Shown: piece after piece, positions 57,151 through 64,000 of the stretch
Numbering within the stretch: position 1 is the stretch's first letter
Layout: each line of letters begins with the position of its first letter
DNA from: Acidimicrobiales bacterium
GTDB lineage: Bacteria > Actinomycetota > Acidimicrobiia > Acidimicrobiales > Acidimicrobilacustridaceae
Assembly (NCBI GenBank): GCA_030830565.1
Contig: JAURMR010000037.1
Coordinates: forward strand, 54,923-118,922
Reading direction: 5' to 3'
DNA: 64,000 nucleotides
Notes under the pieces: generated by a model
The model's database searches: none
Told to the model about the DNA's origin: nothing
The model's input: only the letters and a program-made list of their open reading frames with translations
Program-made: the position numbers and the translations under genes

Positions 57151-58514
57151 GTTTCGAACCGCCCGATCAGGAGTCGGCGGATCTCCTTGCCCTCGCGCAG
57201 TCGATTGCCGACAAAGCCGGCCGTACTGAGCAGGTCGAAGCGTTCGTTGCTCGTTCGTCGTATACAACGGTCCGTGCCCATGGAGGGGAGGTTGAATCAT
57301 TTACTTCTGCGGTAAGCGCAGGCATTGGCGTTCGAGTTGTCAGCGACCACCGACAAGGTTTTGCCTGGGCCGGGACACTCGAGCCCGATGCAATCGCAGA
57401 CGCGCTGGCCGATGCACGCGACAACGCAACATTCGCTGAGCCTGACGAATGGGTAGGTCTCGCTGAACCCGATGGCGTCGCTCCCGTTCCGTTCGACGCG
57501 TTCGATCCTTCTGTTGCGTCGATGCCGGCAGATCGGAAGATCGATCTCGCGCTTGAACTCGAGCGAATGGTTCGTGCCGGCGATTCGCGAATCACTGGCG
57601 TTCGCGTCGCAACGTTTTCCGATTCTTCCTCTCGATTCGCAGTAGCAACGAGTACCGGCATCGCTGGCGCTGGGCGCGGTGCTTGGTGCTCGATGAGCGT
57701 ATTGGCGCTCGCTGAAGATGGAGACGAGACCTACACCGGTGGTGGTTCCACCGTTGGCTTTTGTCCTGATGATCTCGATCTTTCCGAAGCAGCTGACGAT
57801 GCCGTACTGCGTGCAACGAGACTTTTCGGGGCCAAACCCGTTCCTTCGCAACGTGTGACCATCATTCTTGAACCCAGAATGGCAGCGACAATTGCCGGAC
57901 TGTTGGGCTCAACCCTCACGGGCGAGCGCGTTTTGAAAGGTCGCTCACCATTCGGAGATCGGGTGGGGGAGGCAATCGCTTCGCCAATGCTCACCCTTGT
58001 TGATGACCCGACCGATCATCGCTCGTACGCCGCGGACATGTTTGATGGCGAGGGATTGGCCTGTCGTCGAAATCGACTTGTGGTTGATGGCGTCTTGCAG
58101 GGATTTCTCTATGACAGTGCGTCGGGTCGCCGAGCAGGACGACCAAGTACCGGATCAGCAGTTCGTGGAGTTTCGTCCACTCCGTCGGTTGGTTGTCAGG
58201 CGTTGGCAGTCGCTCCAGGAGCAGGAACGTTTGATTCATTGCTCGCCGAGATCGATACGGGTGTGTATTTGCAGTCGATGACTGGCTTGCATTCGGGCGT
58301 GAATCTTGTAAGCGGCGATCTCTCGGTTGGTATTGAAGGACTTATGGTTCGCAATGGTCAACTCGCTGAGCCAGTTCGCGAAGTTACTATCGCCTCAACG
58401 CTGCAACGCATGCTGCTCGACATCGTTGCGATCGGTGACGATGTCGAATGGTTGCCGGGCGGAACCGGGTGTCCAACGATTGTGATTGCGGATCTTTCGC
58501 TCGGTGGATCCTGA
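57147..58514 (+). CDS. TldE/PmbA-family protease subunit 2 (second copy)
   Basis: A 455-residue protein clearly paralogous to the previous one: GIGVRVVSDHRQGFAWAGTL, GLHSGVNLVSGDLSVGIEGL and REVTIASTLQRMLLDIVAIG match at the same positions. It also lacks HExxxH. Two TldE-type subunits beside one TldD are unusual; they might give two alternative complexes with different substrates, or a three-part complex. The GTG start overlaps the previous stop. The gene is convergent with uppP. Confidence 0.92.
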   Translation: MSFEPPDQESADLLALAQSIADKAGRTEQVEAFVARSSYTTVRAHGGEVESFTSAVSAGIGVRVVSDHRQGFAWAGTLEPDAIADALADARDNATFAEPDEWVGLAEPDGVAPVPFDAFDPSVASMPADRKIDLALELERMVRAGDSRITGVRVATFSDSSSRFAVATSTGIAGAGRGAWCSMSVLALAEDGDETYTGGGSTVGFCPDDLDLSEAADDAVLRATRLFGAKPVPSQRVTIILEPRMAATIAGLLGSTLTGERVLKGRSPFGDRVGEAIASPMLTLVDDPTDHRSYAADMFDGEGLACRRNRLVVDGVLQGFLYDSASGRRAGRPSTGSAVRGVSSTPSVGCQALAVAPGAGTFDSLLAEIDTGVYLQSMTGLHSGVNLVSGDLSVGIEGLMVRNGQLAEPVREVTIASTLQRMLLDIVAIGDDVEWLPGGTGCPTIVIADLSLGGS

Positions 58515-58523
58515 ATCGAAGCG

Positions 58524-59537
58524 TTAGATCGTCCCGGTAATGAGTAGGCCGATGCTGGCCGCTGCAACCACGAGACGTTCCCAACCGAAGACGGCCAAAC
58601 TGCGCGTTTGAAGCCATGTGACCATCCACTTCACTGCGAGTGCAGCGAAGATGAAAGCGAACACCAAACCCACGAGTGGGTTGAGCCAGCCGTAGGCGTC
58701 AATGACTGTTGAACCGTTCGTCGCTGTCTCATAGAGCGTCGCAGCACCCAGTGTCATGAGACCGAGAAGGAAACTGAATTCGACTGCAGCAGCCAGTGTG
58801 GCGCCAACTGCTAGCGCCGCGAGGATCGTGACGAGACTGCGGCTCGTTCCCGGCCACATCGCAAGTACCTGCGCACACCCGATGATGAGCGCCTGCTTGG
58901 GTCGGAGGTGAGTGATCGAGAAGCCTGGTCGGTCAGCTTTGATTTTTGGCGCCAGATAGAGAAGAAGAAGTCCACCAACAATCCACGCGCCGATCACTGG
59001 TCCGGCGTTGAGGAGGTTGCTCTTGATGGGCTTCTCAATGGCAACACCGATGATCACTGCGGGGATGAAAGCGAGCATCAGCGAAATCAGAAGGTTTCGA
59101 CCGTCGGTGTCGCGGCCGAAGAGGCCGCGAATGATGGATTCGATGCGCTTTCGATACAGAACGAGAACGGCGAGGATCGCACCGAACTGGATTGCGATCG
59201 CATAACTGTCGGCGGCATCTTTCGTCGCGGAGGTATCCCCGATTCCCAAAATGCGCTGCGTTACGACGAGGTGTCCGGTGGAACTAATTGGGAGGTATTC
59301 GGTGATGCCTTCGACGGCGCCGAGCACCATTGCTTTCCATGAGCTCATCTGATTCTTCGCAGCAGCTTGCTCATCAGGTGTGAGTTCGCCCGATGCTGCG
59401 AGTTCAGTTGACGAAGCACGTGCGTCACTTGCGCCGGTGAATGTGTGGACGACGCCGGTGGCAAGCAGAAGAACGAGCAGAACTCCGAGAAGTCGGCCAC
59501 CGCGTCGCTTTGACTTCGTGATGGAGGGAGCGAGCAC
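58524..59537 (-). CDS. uppP: Undecaprenyl-diphosphatase UppP (BacA) with N-terminal extension
   Basis: A 337-residue integral membrane phosphatase recycling undecaprenyl pyrophosphate for cell-wall synthesis. The catalytic motifs are EGITEYLPISSTGHL and WPGTSRSLVTILAALAVG. The core starts at about M64, where usual UppP proteins start. Here a 63-residue extension with a signal-like hydrophobic segment (GRLLGVLLVLLLATGVVHTF) precedes it. A minus-strand TAGCGT lies six bases before the GTG at 59537, supporting the long form; the ATG at 59348 has no clear ribosome site. Convergent with the second tldE. Confidence 0.93.
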   Translation of the reverse strand: MLAPSITKSKRRGGRLLGVLLVLLLATGVVHTFTGASDARASSTELAASGELTPDEQAAAKNQMSSWKAMVLGAVEGITEYLPISSTGHLVVTQRILGIGDTSATKDAADSYAIAIQFGAILAVLVLYRKRIESIIRGLFGRDTDGRNLLISLMLAFIPAVIIGVAIEKPIKSNLLNAGPVIGAWIVGGLLLLYLAPKIKADRPGFSITHLRPKQALIIGCAQVLAMWPGTSRSLVTILAALAVGATLAAAVEFSFLLGLMTLGAATLYETATNGSTVIDAYGWLNPLVGLVFAFIFAALAVKWMVTWLQTRSLAVFGWERLVVAAASIGLLITGTI

Positions 59538-59543
59538 GATTCG

Positions 59544-59549
59544 ACGCTA
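59544..59549 (-). promoter_or_regulatory. -10 hexamer, leaderless layout, uppP
   Basis: Minus-strand TAGCGT, six bases, then GTG at 59537. It supports the N-terminally extended UppP form. Confidence 0.5.
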
Positions 59550-59578
59550 CCGGTCTCAAACCTTCCGAGCGGTGAGGG

Positions 59579-60223
59579 TCAGTCGATGAGCGCAATGATC
59601 ACACTGCCCGAAAGAAGTGCTCGTGCGACTCCCGATGCATCGGTGAGAGTCACCCCAACGGTGGTGGATTTTTCGCTCACGGCGACGACCACTGCTCGAT
59701 CCGAGATTCTGATTGCGGGTGCACCAGGGCGGGTGGTCGAAGCGAGGACCTCAGAAGGGGCATAAAGGGTGACGTTGTCACCGACTTTTATCGGTGGTGT
59801 GCTCGCATCGGTGGGTACGGCAAAGGCAACGGAGTTCTCGTCAAGCAGTGCGGCTGATCCCGTTGCTGATCCGCCTGAGAGCCGACGTTCCAGAACTGTT
59901 TCGTCGCGGGCAATTGAGCGCGTGACGGTTCTGCCCACGGGGGAGTCAGCAACGTCAATGGGGAGGAGTGCGGCGGGTCTGTCCGTGAAGTTGATATCTG
60001 CGTCGGTGATGACACGCCCGGGTTCAAGATCTGTTGTTGCGACTGGAACGATTTTGCGATGACCCCACGCAGACGTAGCAGCATCGGCTTCGGTGAGTGT
60101 TGAAATGGTCCAACAGACAGATCCGACGGCAACGAGCGCGGTCAGCAGCCACCGGACTCGGGTGTTTTTGAAGCCTCGTCGAAGCGAATGCGGCCGCAAC
60201 GGTTGGACCTGGGAATGGCGCAC
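59579..60223 (-). CDS. SAF-domain (CpaB/RcpC-like) membrane protein
   Basis: A 214-residue protein with one membrane helix (VRWLLTALVAVGSVCWTIST) and an extracytoplasmic SAF domain (VPVATTDLEPGRVITDADIN) like that at the N-terminus of the pilus assembly protein CpaB. The rest (VAFAVPTDASTPPIKVGDNV, then beta segments) also resembles RcpC/CpaB. No Flp pilus genes are in the window. Start is uncertain: the GTG at 60223 is preceded by GGAG; an in-frame GTG at 60280 and the ORF-track start at 60499, which overlaps the fmdB gene, are less likely. The gene lies 88 bases after fmdB on the same strand. Confidence 0.8.
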   Translation of the reverse strand: MRHSQVQPLRPHSLRRGFKNTRVRWLLTALVAVGSVCWTISTLTEADAATSAWGHRKIVPVATTDLEPGRVITDADINFTDRPAALLPIDVADSPVGRTVTRSIARDETVLERRLSGGSATGSAALLDENSVAFAVPTDASTPPIKVGDNVTLYAPSEVLASTTRPGAPAIRISDRAVVVAVSEKSTTVGVTLTDASGVARALLSGSVIIALID

Positions 60224-60311
60224 GGTGGCTCCACGGACGGCACGATCAGTGGGGGAATGGCGCGACGGTAGAGACTTCACCGACCTCGGGGGAGGTCCGA
60301 GCGACCTTTCC

Positions 60312-60632
60312 TTACGACGCGCTGGGCGTCGAGGAAGATGAGCTGGAGTCCGAACTTGTTGATGACGTGGTGCTCGATGAACTCGAGGAATCAGACCCAG
60401 TCGATGACGTACTTGAGGTGCTTGACGAGCTCGTTGTGCTTGAAGAACTCGATGAGCCGCGCGCGTCGTTCTTGTAGAAGCCGCTGCCCTTGAAGGCAAT
60501 GCCGACAGAACCGAACTTCTTCTTCAGCGCGCCGCCACAGGACGGGCACTCAGTGAGGGCATCGTCAGTGAAGGCCTGCTGGGCCTCAAACTCATGGCCG
60601 CAGTCTTTGCATCGGTAGTCATAGAGGGGCAT
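60312..60632 (-). CDS. FmdB-family zinc-ribbon protein with Ser/Thr-rich tail
   Basis: A 106-residue protein. The first 45 residues are an FmdB zinc ribbon with two CxxC pairs (YRCKDCGHEFEAQ, TECPSCGGALKKKFG), followed by the usual GSGFYKND ending. About 45 residues of almost pure Ser/Thr with Asp follow, an unusual low-complexity tail. FmdB proteins are putative regulators with nucleic-acid or protein partners, role unclear. Upstream, a CIRCE-like inverted repeat overlaps a TATGCT -10, suggesting control by an HrcA-type heat-shock repressor. Confidence 0.87.
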   Translation of the reverse strand: MPLYDYRCKDCGHEFEAQQAFTDDALTECPSCGGALKKKFGSVGIAFKGSGFYKNDARGSSSSSSTTSSSSTSSTSSTGSDSSSSSSTTSSTSSDSSSSSSTPSAS

Positions 60633-60680
60633 CGGAGGACTCCGGCGGGGCCGAGGGAGAGATGGGGGGAAGGCCAGCGG

Positions 60681-60707
60681 TTAGCACTCGCCTGTTGGGA
60701 CTGCCAG
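60681..60707 (-). promoter_or_regulatory. CIRCE-like (HrcA) operator upstream of the fmdB gene
   Basis: On the minus strand CTGGCAGTC, nine bases, GAGTGCTAA. The second arm is a perfect CIRCE half-site, the spacer is exactly nine, and the first arm matches the half-site at six of nine positions. A TATGCT -10 (60706-60711) overlaps its upstream edge. The arrangement is that of HrcA-repressed promoters. Confidence 0.55.
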
Positions 60708-60827
60708 CATAGCGAGCCAGTGGTTCGGGCCTACAGGCGGGGAGTCTGAAGGGGACAAGGGTTGGCCCTCCCGCCTCCTACGATGTCGCCCACGTCCCCG
60801 CAGTTCCCGGTCGGACGAGGAGTCACG

Positions 60828-61706
60828 ATGTCTCGAGTTACTAAAGCAGTTATTCCCGCCGCTGGCCTTGGCACCCGTTTTCTTCCGGCCACGAAAGCGC
60901 AGCCGAAAGAGATGCTGCCCGTTGTCGACAAGCCGGCCATCCAATACGTGGTCGAAGAGGCCGTTCGTGCCGGCATCGACGACATCCTCATCATCTCGGG
61001 ACGCGGCAAGCGTTCCCTTGAGGACCACTTCGATCGAAACGTTGAACTGGAGTCCTTCTTGGCTGAGCGCGGAAAGGACGACGCGCTTGCCGAGGTGCGT
61101 AGCATCGCCGAGCTCGCCGAGATTCATTTCGTTCGTCAGGGCGAACCGCTTGGTCTCGGCCACGCAGTGTCAATTGCCCGAAAGCATGTGGGAGATAACC
61201 CCTTCGTGGTCATGCTCGGCGACGACATCATGGATGAAAGCTCCACCGTGCTTACCGACATGATCAGCGTCTACGAAGAACGAGACGCTGCAGTGGTTGC
61301 CGTCTCCGAAGTGTCGTCACGAGAAATCTCGAGTTATGGATCCATCGATCCGGAATTCATTTCCGATTCGCTCGTTCGAATGCGCGGGATTGTTGAAAAG
61401 CCTTCGCCCGAAGATGCGCCGTCGAATCTCGCGGTTATGGGCCGCTACGTCTTCACCCCAGACATTTTCGATGTACTTGCAAAGGTGTCGCCTGGCGTTG
61501 GCGGCGAAATCCAGTTGACCGACGCAATCGCCCTGCTTCTCGCTGATCACGACGTCTACGGCTGGGTGTTCAGTCATGGACGGTTCGATATTGGCAATAA
61601 GCAGGACTATCTCCGCGCCACTGTGGAACTCGCGATCGAGCGCGACGATCTCGGCCCCGAATTCCGCGCCTTCCTCATCGACCTCGTCGATACACGACTT
61701 CGGTGA
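60828..61706 (+). CDS. galU: UTP-glucose-1-phosphate uridylyltransferase
   Basis: A 292-residue nucleotidyltransferase making UDP-glucose for glycan and trehalose synthesis. Motifs are PAAGLGTRFLPATKAQPKEM (nucleotide and Mg site), VEEAVRAGIDDILIISGRGK, GLGHAVSIARKHVGDNPFVV with LGDDIMDE, and GNKQDYLRATVELAI. GAGGAG ahead of the ATG at 60828 sets the start; the track ORF adds 22 residues. TACGAT at 60779-60784 may be its -10. The stop overlaps moeA (GTGA), an arrangement seen in other actinobacteria. Confidence 0.95.
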   Translation: MSRVTKAVIPAAGLGTRFLPATKAQPKEMLPVVDKPAIQYVVEEAVRAGIDDILIISGRGKRSLEDHFDRNVELESFLAERGKDDALAEVRSIAELAEIHFVRQGEPLGLGHAVSIARKHVGDNPFVVMLGDDIMDESSTVLTDMISVYEERDAAVVAVSEVSSREISSYGSIDPEFISDSLVRMRGIVEKPSPEDAPSNLAVMGRYVFTPDIFDVLAKVSPGVGGEIQLTDAIALLLADHDVYGWVFSHGRFDIGNKQDYLRATVELAIERDDLGPEFRAFLIDLVDTRLR

Positions 61707-62935
61707 TCGAACTCAGCGAGGCCCGCAACTACGTCCTTGCCGGATGTCGGACGAACGAGACCATCGTCGTGCCATTGAACGACGCACTTGGTTGCATTAC
61801 TGCGGAAGCGATTGTCGCAGCCGAACAAGTTCCGCCATTCGCAAACACTGCCGTTGACGGATACGCACTAATCGCTGACGATACTGCGAACGTTCCTGCC
61901 ACGTTGCGGGTGACTGGCACTGTTCGCGCTGGTATGTCCGGAGCGGATTCGCCGGTTGAGCCAGGTTGTGCCGTTCGGATCATGACCGGTGCACCTGTTC
62001 CGCCCGGAGCAACTGCCATCGTGATGGTTGAAGACACAGAAGGTTCTCCCGAAGGCGATGTCGTCGTTGTGACGGCGTCGGCCAAGCCCGGCCAACACAT
62101 TCGGCCTGCTGGCGACGATGTAAACCCCGGAGATCCAGTCATCACGGTTGGAACAGAGCTCACGCCCGCGCATCTTGGTGTGCTCGCAACGATTGGGGTC
62201 ACCCACATCGCTGTTGTGCGACGACCAATCGTCGGTGTCATTTCGACGGGCGATGAACTCGTTGACGATGGTTCGCCATTAGCGCCAGGTCAGATTCGTG
62301 ATTCGAATCGGTTGACGCTGCGAAAACTTCTCGAATCGCACGGATTCGAAACGGTTGATCTCGGTCTTGCCCGTGATGATGAGCAGGTCATCGAGGATGC
62401 AATGCGCGCTGGAGCGGAAAGTTGCGACGCGATCGTCACGACTGGTGGCGTGAGCATGGGCGACTTTGATTACGTCAAAGTCGTGCTTGATCGCATCGGC
62501 GACATGCGGTGGATGCAGATCGCAATCAAGCCGGCGAAACCACTGGCATTCGGGACACTCACTCGTTCCAATGGAACCGCCGTGCCGCTCTTCGGGCTTC
62601 CCGGTAATCCCGTCTCGTCGATGGTGAGTTACGAACTGTTTTGTCGTCCGGGATTGCGAAAAATGTCGGGATTCAGCAAAGACGATTTGGACGTGGGCAT
62701 TGTGCAGGGCGTTTTGACCGAACCTTTAAAGCGCCGATCTGACGGCAAAACCCACTTTGCTCGAGTGGTCTGCGGATGGGACGACTCGAGTTCGACATAC
62801 ACGGTGCGCTCGGCGGGCGCCCAAGGTTCACATCACATGGCAGCAATGGCCGCAGCCAACGCACTGGCCGAACTTCCCGACGGCGAAACACTTGCGGCTG
62901 GGTCCACGGTGCGCGTGCGACTCCTCCGCCCGTAA
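61703..62935 (+). CDS. moeA: Molybdopterin molybdenumtransferase MoeA
   Basis: A 410-residue enzyme inserting molybdate into adenylated molybdopterin. It has the N-terminal VPPFANTAVDGYALIADD, the MPT-binding domain with GVISTGDELV and TTGGVSMGDFDYVK, and FGLPGNPVSSMVSYELF. Length is normal and all four domains appear present. The GTG at 61703 overlaps the galU stop. moaA follows nine bases later, so molybdenum-cofactor functions are co-expressed. Confidence 0.95.
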   Translation: MIELSEARNYVLAGCRTNETIVVPLNDALGCITAEAIVAAEQVPPFANTAVDGYALIADDTANVPATLRVTGTVRAGMSGADSPVEPGCAVRIMTGAPVPPGATAIVMVEDTEGSPEGDVVVVTASAKPGQHIRPAGDDVNPGDPVITVGTELTPAHLGVLATIGVTHIAVVRRPIVGVISTGDELVDDGSPLAPGQIRDSNRLTLRKLLESHGFETVDLGLARDDEQVIEDAMRAGAESCDAIVTTGGVSMGDFDYVKVVLDRIGDMRWMQIAIKPAKPLAFGTLTRSNGTAVPLFGLPGNPVSSMVSYELFCRPGLRKMSGFSKDDLDVGIVQGVLTEPLKRRSDGKTHFARVVCGWDDSSSTYTVRSAGAQGSHHMAAMAAANALAELPDGETLAAGSTVRVRLLRP

Positions 62936-62944
62936 CCTCCTGCC

Positions 62945-63940
62945 ATGGCTGCCGAACCAACTCCGCTCGTCGACGGGTTCGGCCGCGTGCATCGTGATCT
63001 GCGCATCTCAGTCACCGATCGTTGCAACTTCCGTTGCACCTACTGCATGCCTGCAGAGGGACTCGACTGGATGGCTCGCGAAGATCTCCTCACCTATGAG
63101 GAACTCACTCGCGTGGCTCGCGTTTGTGTGGAGCGTTTCGGATTCGATGGCATCCGACTGACGGGCGGCGAACCAACGGTTCGAGCAAATCTCCCGATGC
63201 TCATCGAACAACTTTCTGCGCTTGGTGTTGATCTCTCGCTGACAACAAACGGAACAACGCTTACGAACCTTGCCCCGACTCTTGTTGCGTCCGGTCTTGA
63301 GCGAATCAACATTTCTCTCGATTCATTGCAACGTGACCGATTCGAACAAATCACCCGTCGTGATGAGCTCGACAAAGTTCTCGAAGGTATTGATGCCGCG
63401 GTCAACGCCGGCCTCGCCCCAGTAAAGATCAACTGCGTTGTGATGCGTGGTGTGAATGACGACGAAATCGTCGACTTCGCCCGCTTCGGTCGCGAACGAG
63501 GAGTCACGGTTCGATTTATTGAATTCATGCCGCTCGACGCGCAAGGTGAATGGACGAACGAACATGTCGTCACCAAAGCTGAAATCGTTGCGGCGATCGG
63601 CGAGGTCTTCCCGCTGGAACCAGTTGCAGAGCGTGAAAGCGACCCTGCGGCCCGTTGGCGCTACGTCGATGGTGGTGGCGAATTCGGCGTGATCCCGAGT
63701 GTTACCGAAGCATTCTGTGAATCCTGTGACCGCGTGCGACTCACGGCTGACGGAATGCTCCGACATTGTTTGTTTGCAACACGAGAACTTGATCTACGCA
63801 CGCTTTTGCGAAGTGGTGCGACCGATGAGGATCTCGCCAACGCAATCACGGCCGAAGTGGGCGCGAAATGGGCTGGTCATCAGATCAATCAGGTCCACTT
63901 CATCCGCCCATCACGTTCGATGAGCCAAATCGGCGGCTGA
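62945..63940 (+). CDS. moaA: GTP 3',8-cyclase MoaA
   Basis: A 331-residue radical-SAM enzyme starting molybdenum-cofactor synthesis from GTP. The N-terminal cluster is SVTDRCNFRCTYCMP, the SAM/glycine motif is RLTGGEPTVR, and a second 4Fe-4S cluster is bound by CESCDRVRLTADGMLRHCLF. The C-terminus ends in Gly-Gly, required for activation with MoaC in the family. The start ATG is nine bases after the moeA stop. moaC, moaD and moaE are not in the window. Confidence 0.96.
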   Translation: MAAEPTPLVDGFGRVHRDLRISVTDRCNFRCTYCMPAEGLDWMAREDLLTYEELTRVARVCVERFGFDGIRLTGGEPTVRANLPMLIEQLSALGVDLSLTTNGTTLTNLAPTLVASGLERINISLDSLQRDRFEQITRRDELDKVLEGIDAAVNAGLAPVKINCVVMRGVNDDEIVDFARFGRERGVTVRFIEFMPLDAQGEWTNEHVVTKAEIVAAIGEVFPLEPVAERESDPAARWRYVDGGGEFGVIPSVTEAFCESCDRVRLTADGMLRHCLFATRELDLRTLLRSGATDEDLANAITAEVGAKWAGHQINQVHFIRPSRSMSQIGG

Positions 63941-63955
63941 CGCATCTTCCTTGAC

Positions 63956-64000
63956 TCACGAGACAAGACCGCGACGCTCACGCACGCTTCGTTCGAAGAA
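63956..64000 (-). CDS. C-terminal fragment of an unidentified gene
   Basis: The last 45 bases read on the minus strand as an open frame FFERSVRERRGLVS with a TGA at 63956-63958. This may be the end of a convergent gene lying beyond the window. It is too short to identify, and chance is a real possibility. Confidence 0.3.
   Translation of the reverse strand, partial: FFERSVRERRGLVS

Noticed and set aside
60224-60499. N-terminal extension of the SAF-domain gene
   Set aside because: It is Arg/Pro-rich and overlaps the fmdB coding region in another frame; a GTG with GGAG at 60223 is better.
1-64000. CRISPR arrays, tRNA or rRNA genes, insertion sequences, prophage
   Set aside because: I saw no regularly spaced repeats, no cloverleaf or rRNA sequence and no transposase, integrase or phage genes.

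Overview
The window looks like a chromosomal segment of a free-living actinobacterium, most probably of the Acidimicrobiia (Ilumatobacter-like aquatic lineage). That placement is inference from gene content: actinobacterial MurT/GatD peptidoglycan amidation, a DUF3097 protein, MEP-pathway Dxs, mycobacterial-style acyl-CoA, DUF35 and thiolase-like genes, and many genes starting 6-7 bases after a TAnnnT hexamer (leaderless transcripts). Coding density is very high, with many ATGA/GTGA stop-start overlaps. I see no rRNA, tRNA, CRISPR, insertion sequence, prophage or integrase. Almost all other lines of the ORF track are shadows in other frames.

Layout. 0-6.3 kb: partial amidase, sulfotransferase, acyl-CoA carboxylase carboxyltransferase, a small SHOCT membrane protein and a 2,4-dienoyl-CoA-reductase-like flavoenzyme. 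6.3-13.7 kb: Prx5 peroxiredoxin, the murT-gatD-membrane protein operon, a large GT-C-like membrane protein, a low-molecular-weight phosphatase, an SDR protein lacking its catalytic Tyr, and an MpaB-like (DUF2236) protein. 13.7-20.4 kb is a vitamin B12 neighbourhood: a cobalamin riboswitch precedes four translationally coupled genes (surface DUF4430/transcobalamin-like protein, EcfT, fused EcfA-EcfA, S component). It continues with a 2-hydroxyacid dehydrogenase and, convergently, a CarH-like B12-binding regulator with an excisionase-type HTH. 20.4-25.1 kb: an ABC1/UbiB kinase coupled to bioA-bioF-bioD.

25.2-33.2 kb: carboxylesterase-queC, bcp, an orphan ParA with a C-terminally anchored partner, a tyrosine phosphatase, a tandem universal stress protein, and a two-component system. 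33.3-36 kb, divergent from the two-component system: two low-complexity secreted proteins, ApbE flavin transferase and a haem ferric-reductase-like membrane protein, a likely envelope redox module. 36-43 kb: crotonase, DUF3097, an ABC-2-like exporter, ABC-F, a PIG-V-like mannosyltransferase. 43.2-50.4 kb: an IscA/NifU-type Fe-S protein, then a CoA-ester catabolism cluster (tandem DUF35 protein, two Cys-less thiolase-like proteins, patatin, MarR, acyl-CoA ligase) preceded by a candidate promoter and palindromic operator.

50.4-64 kb: SDR and dxs; a flippase-like membrane protein; a TldD-TldE-TldE trio; UppP with an N-terminal extension; a SAF-domain protein; FmdB with a CIRCE-like operator; and galU-moeA-moaA. 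The strongest candidates for something undescribed are the riboswitch-controlled transcobalamin-like B12 uptake operon next to a CarH-like regulator, the redox module with low-complexity secreted proteins, and the DUF35/double thiolase-like set. None was checked against a database.
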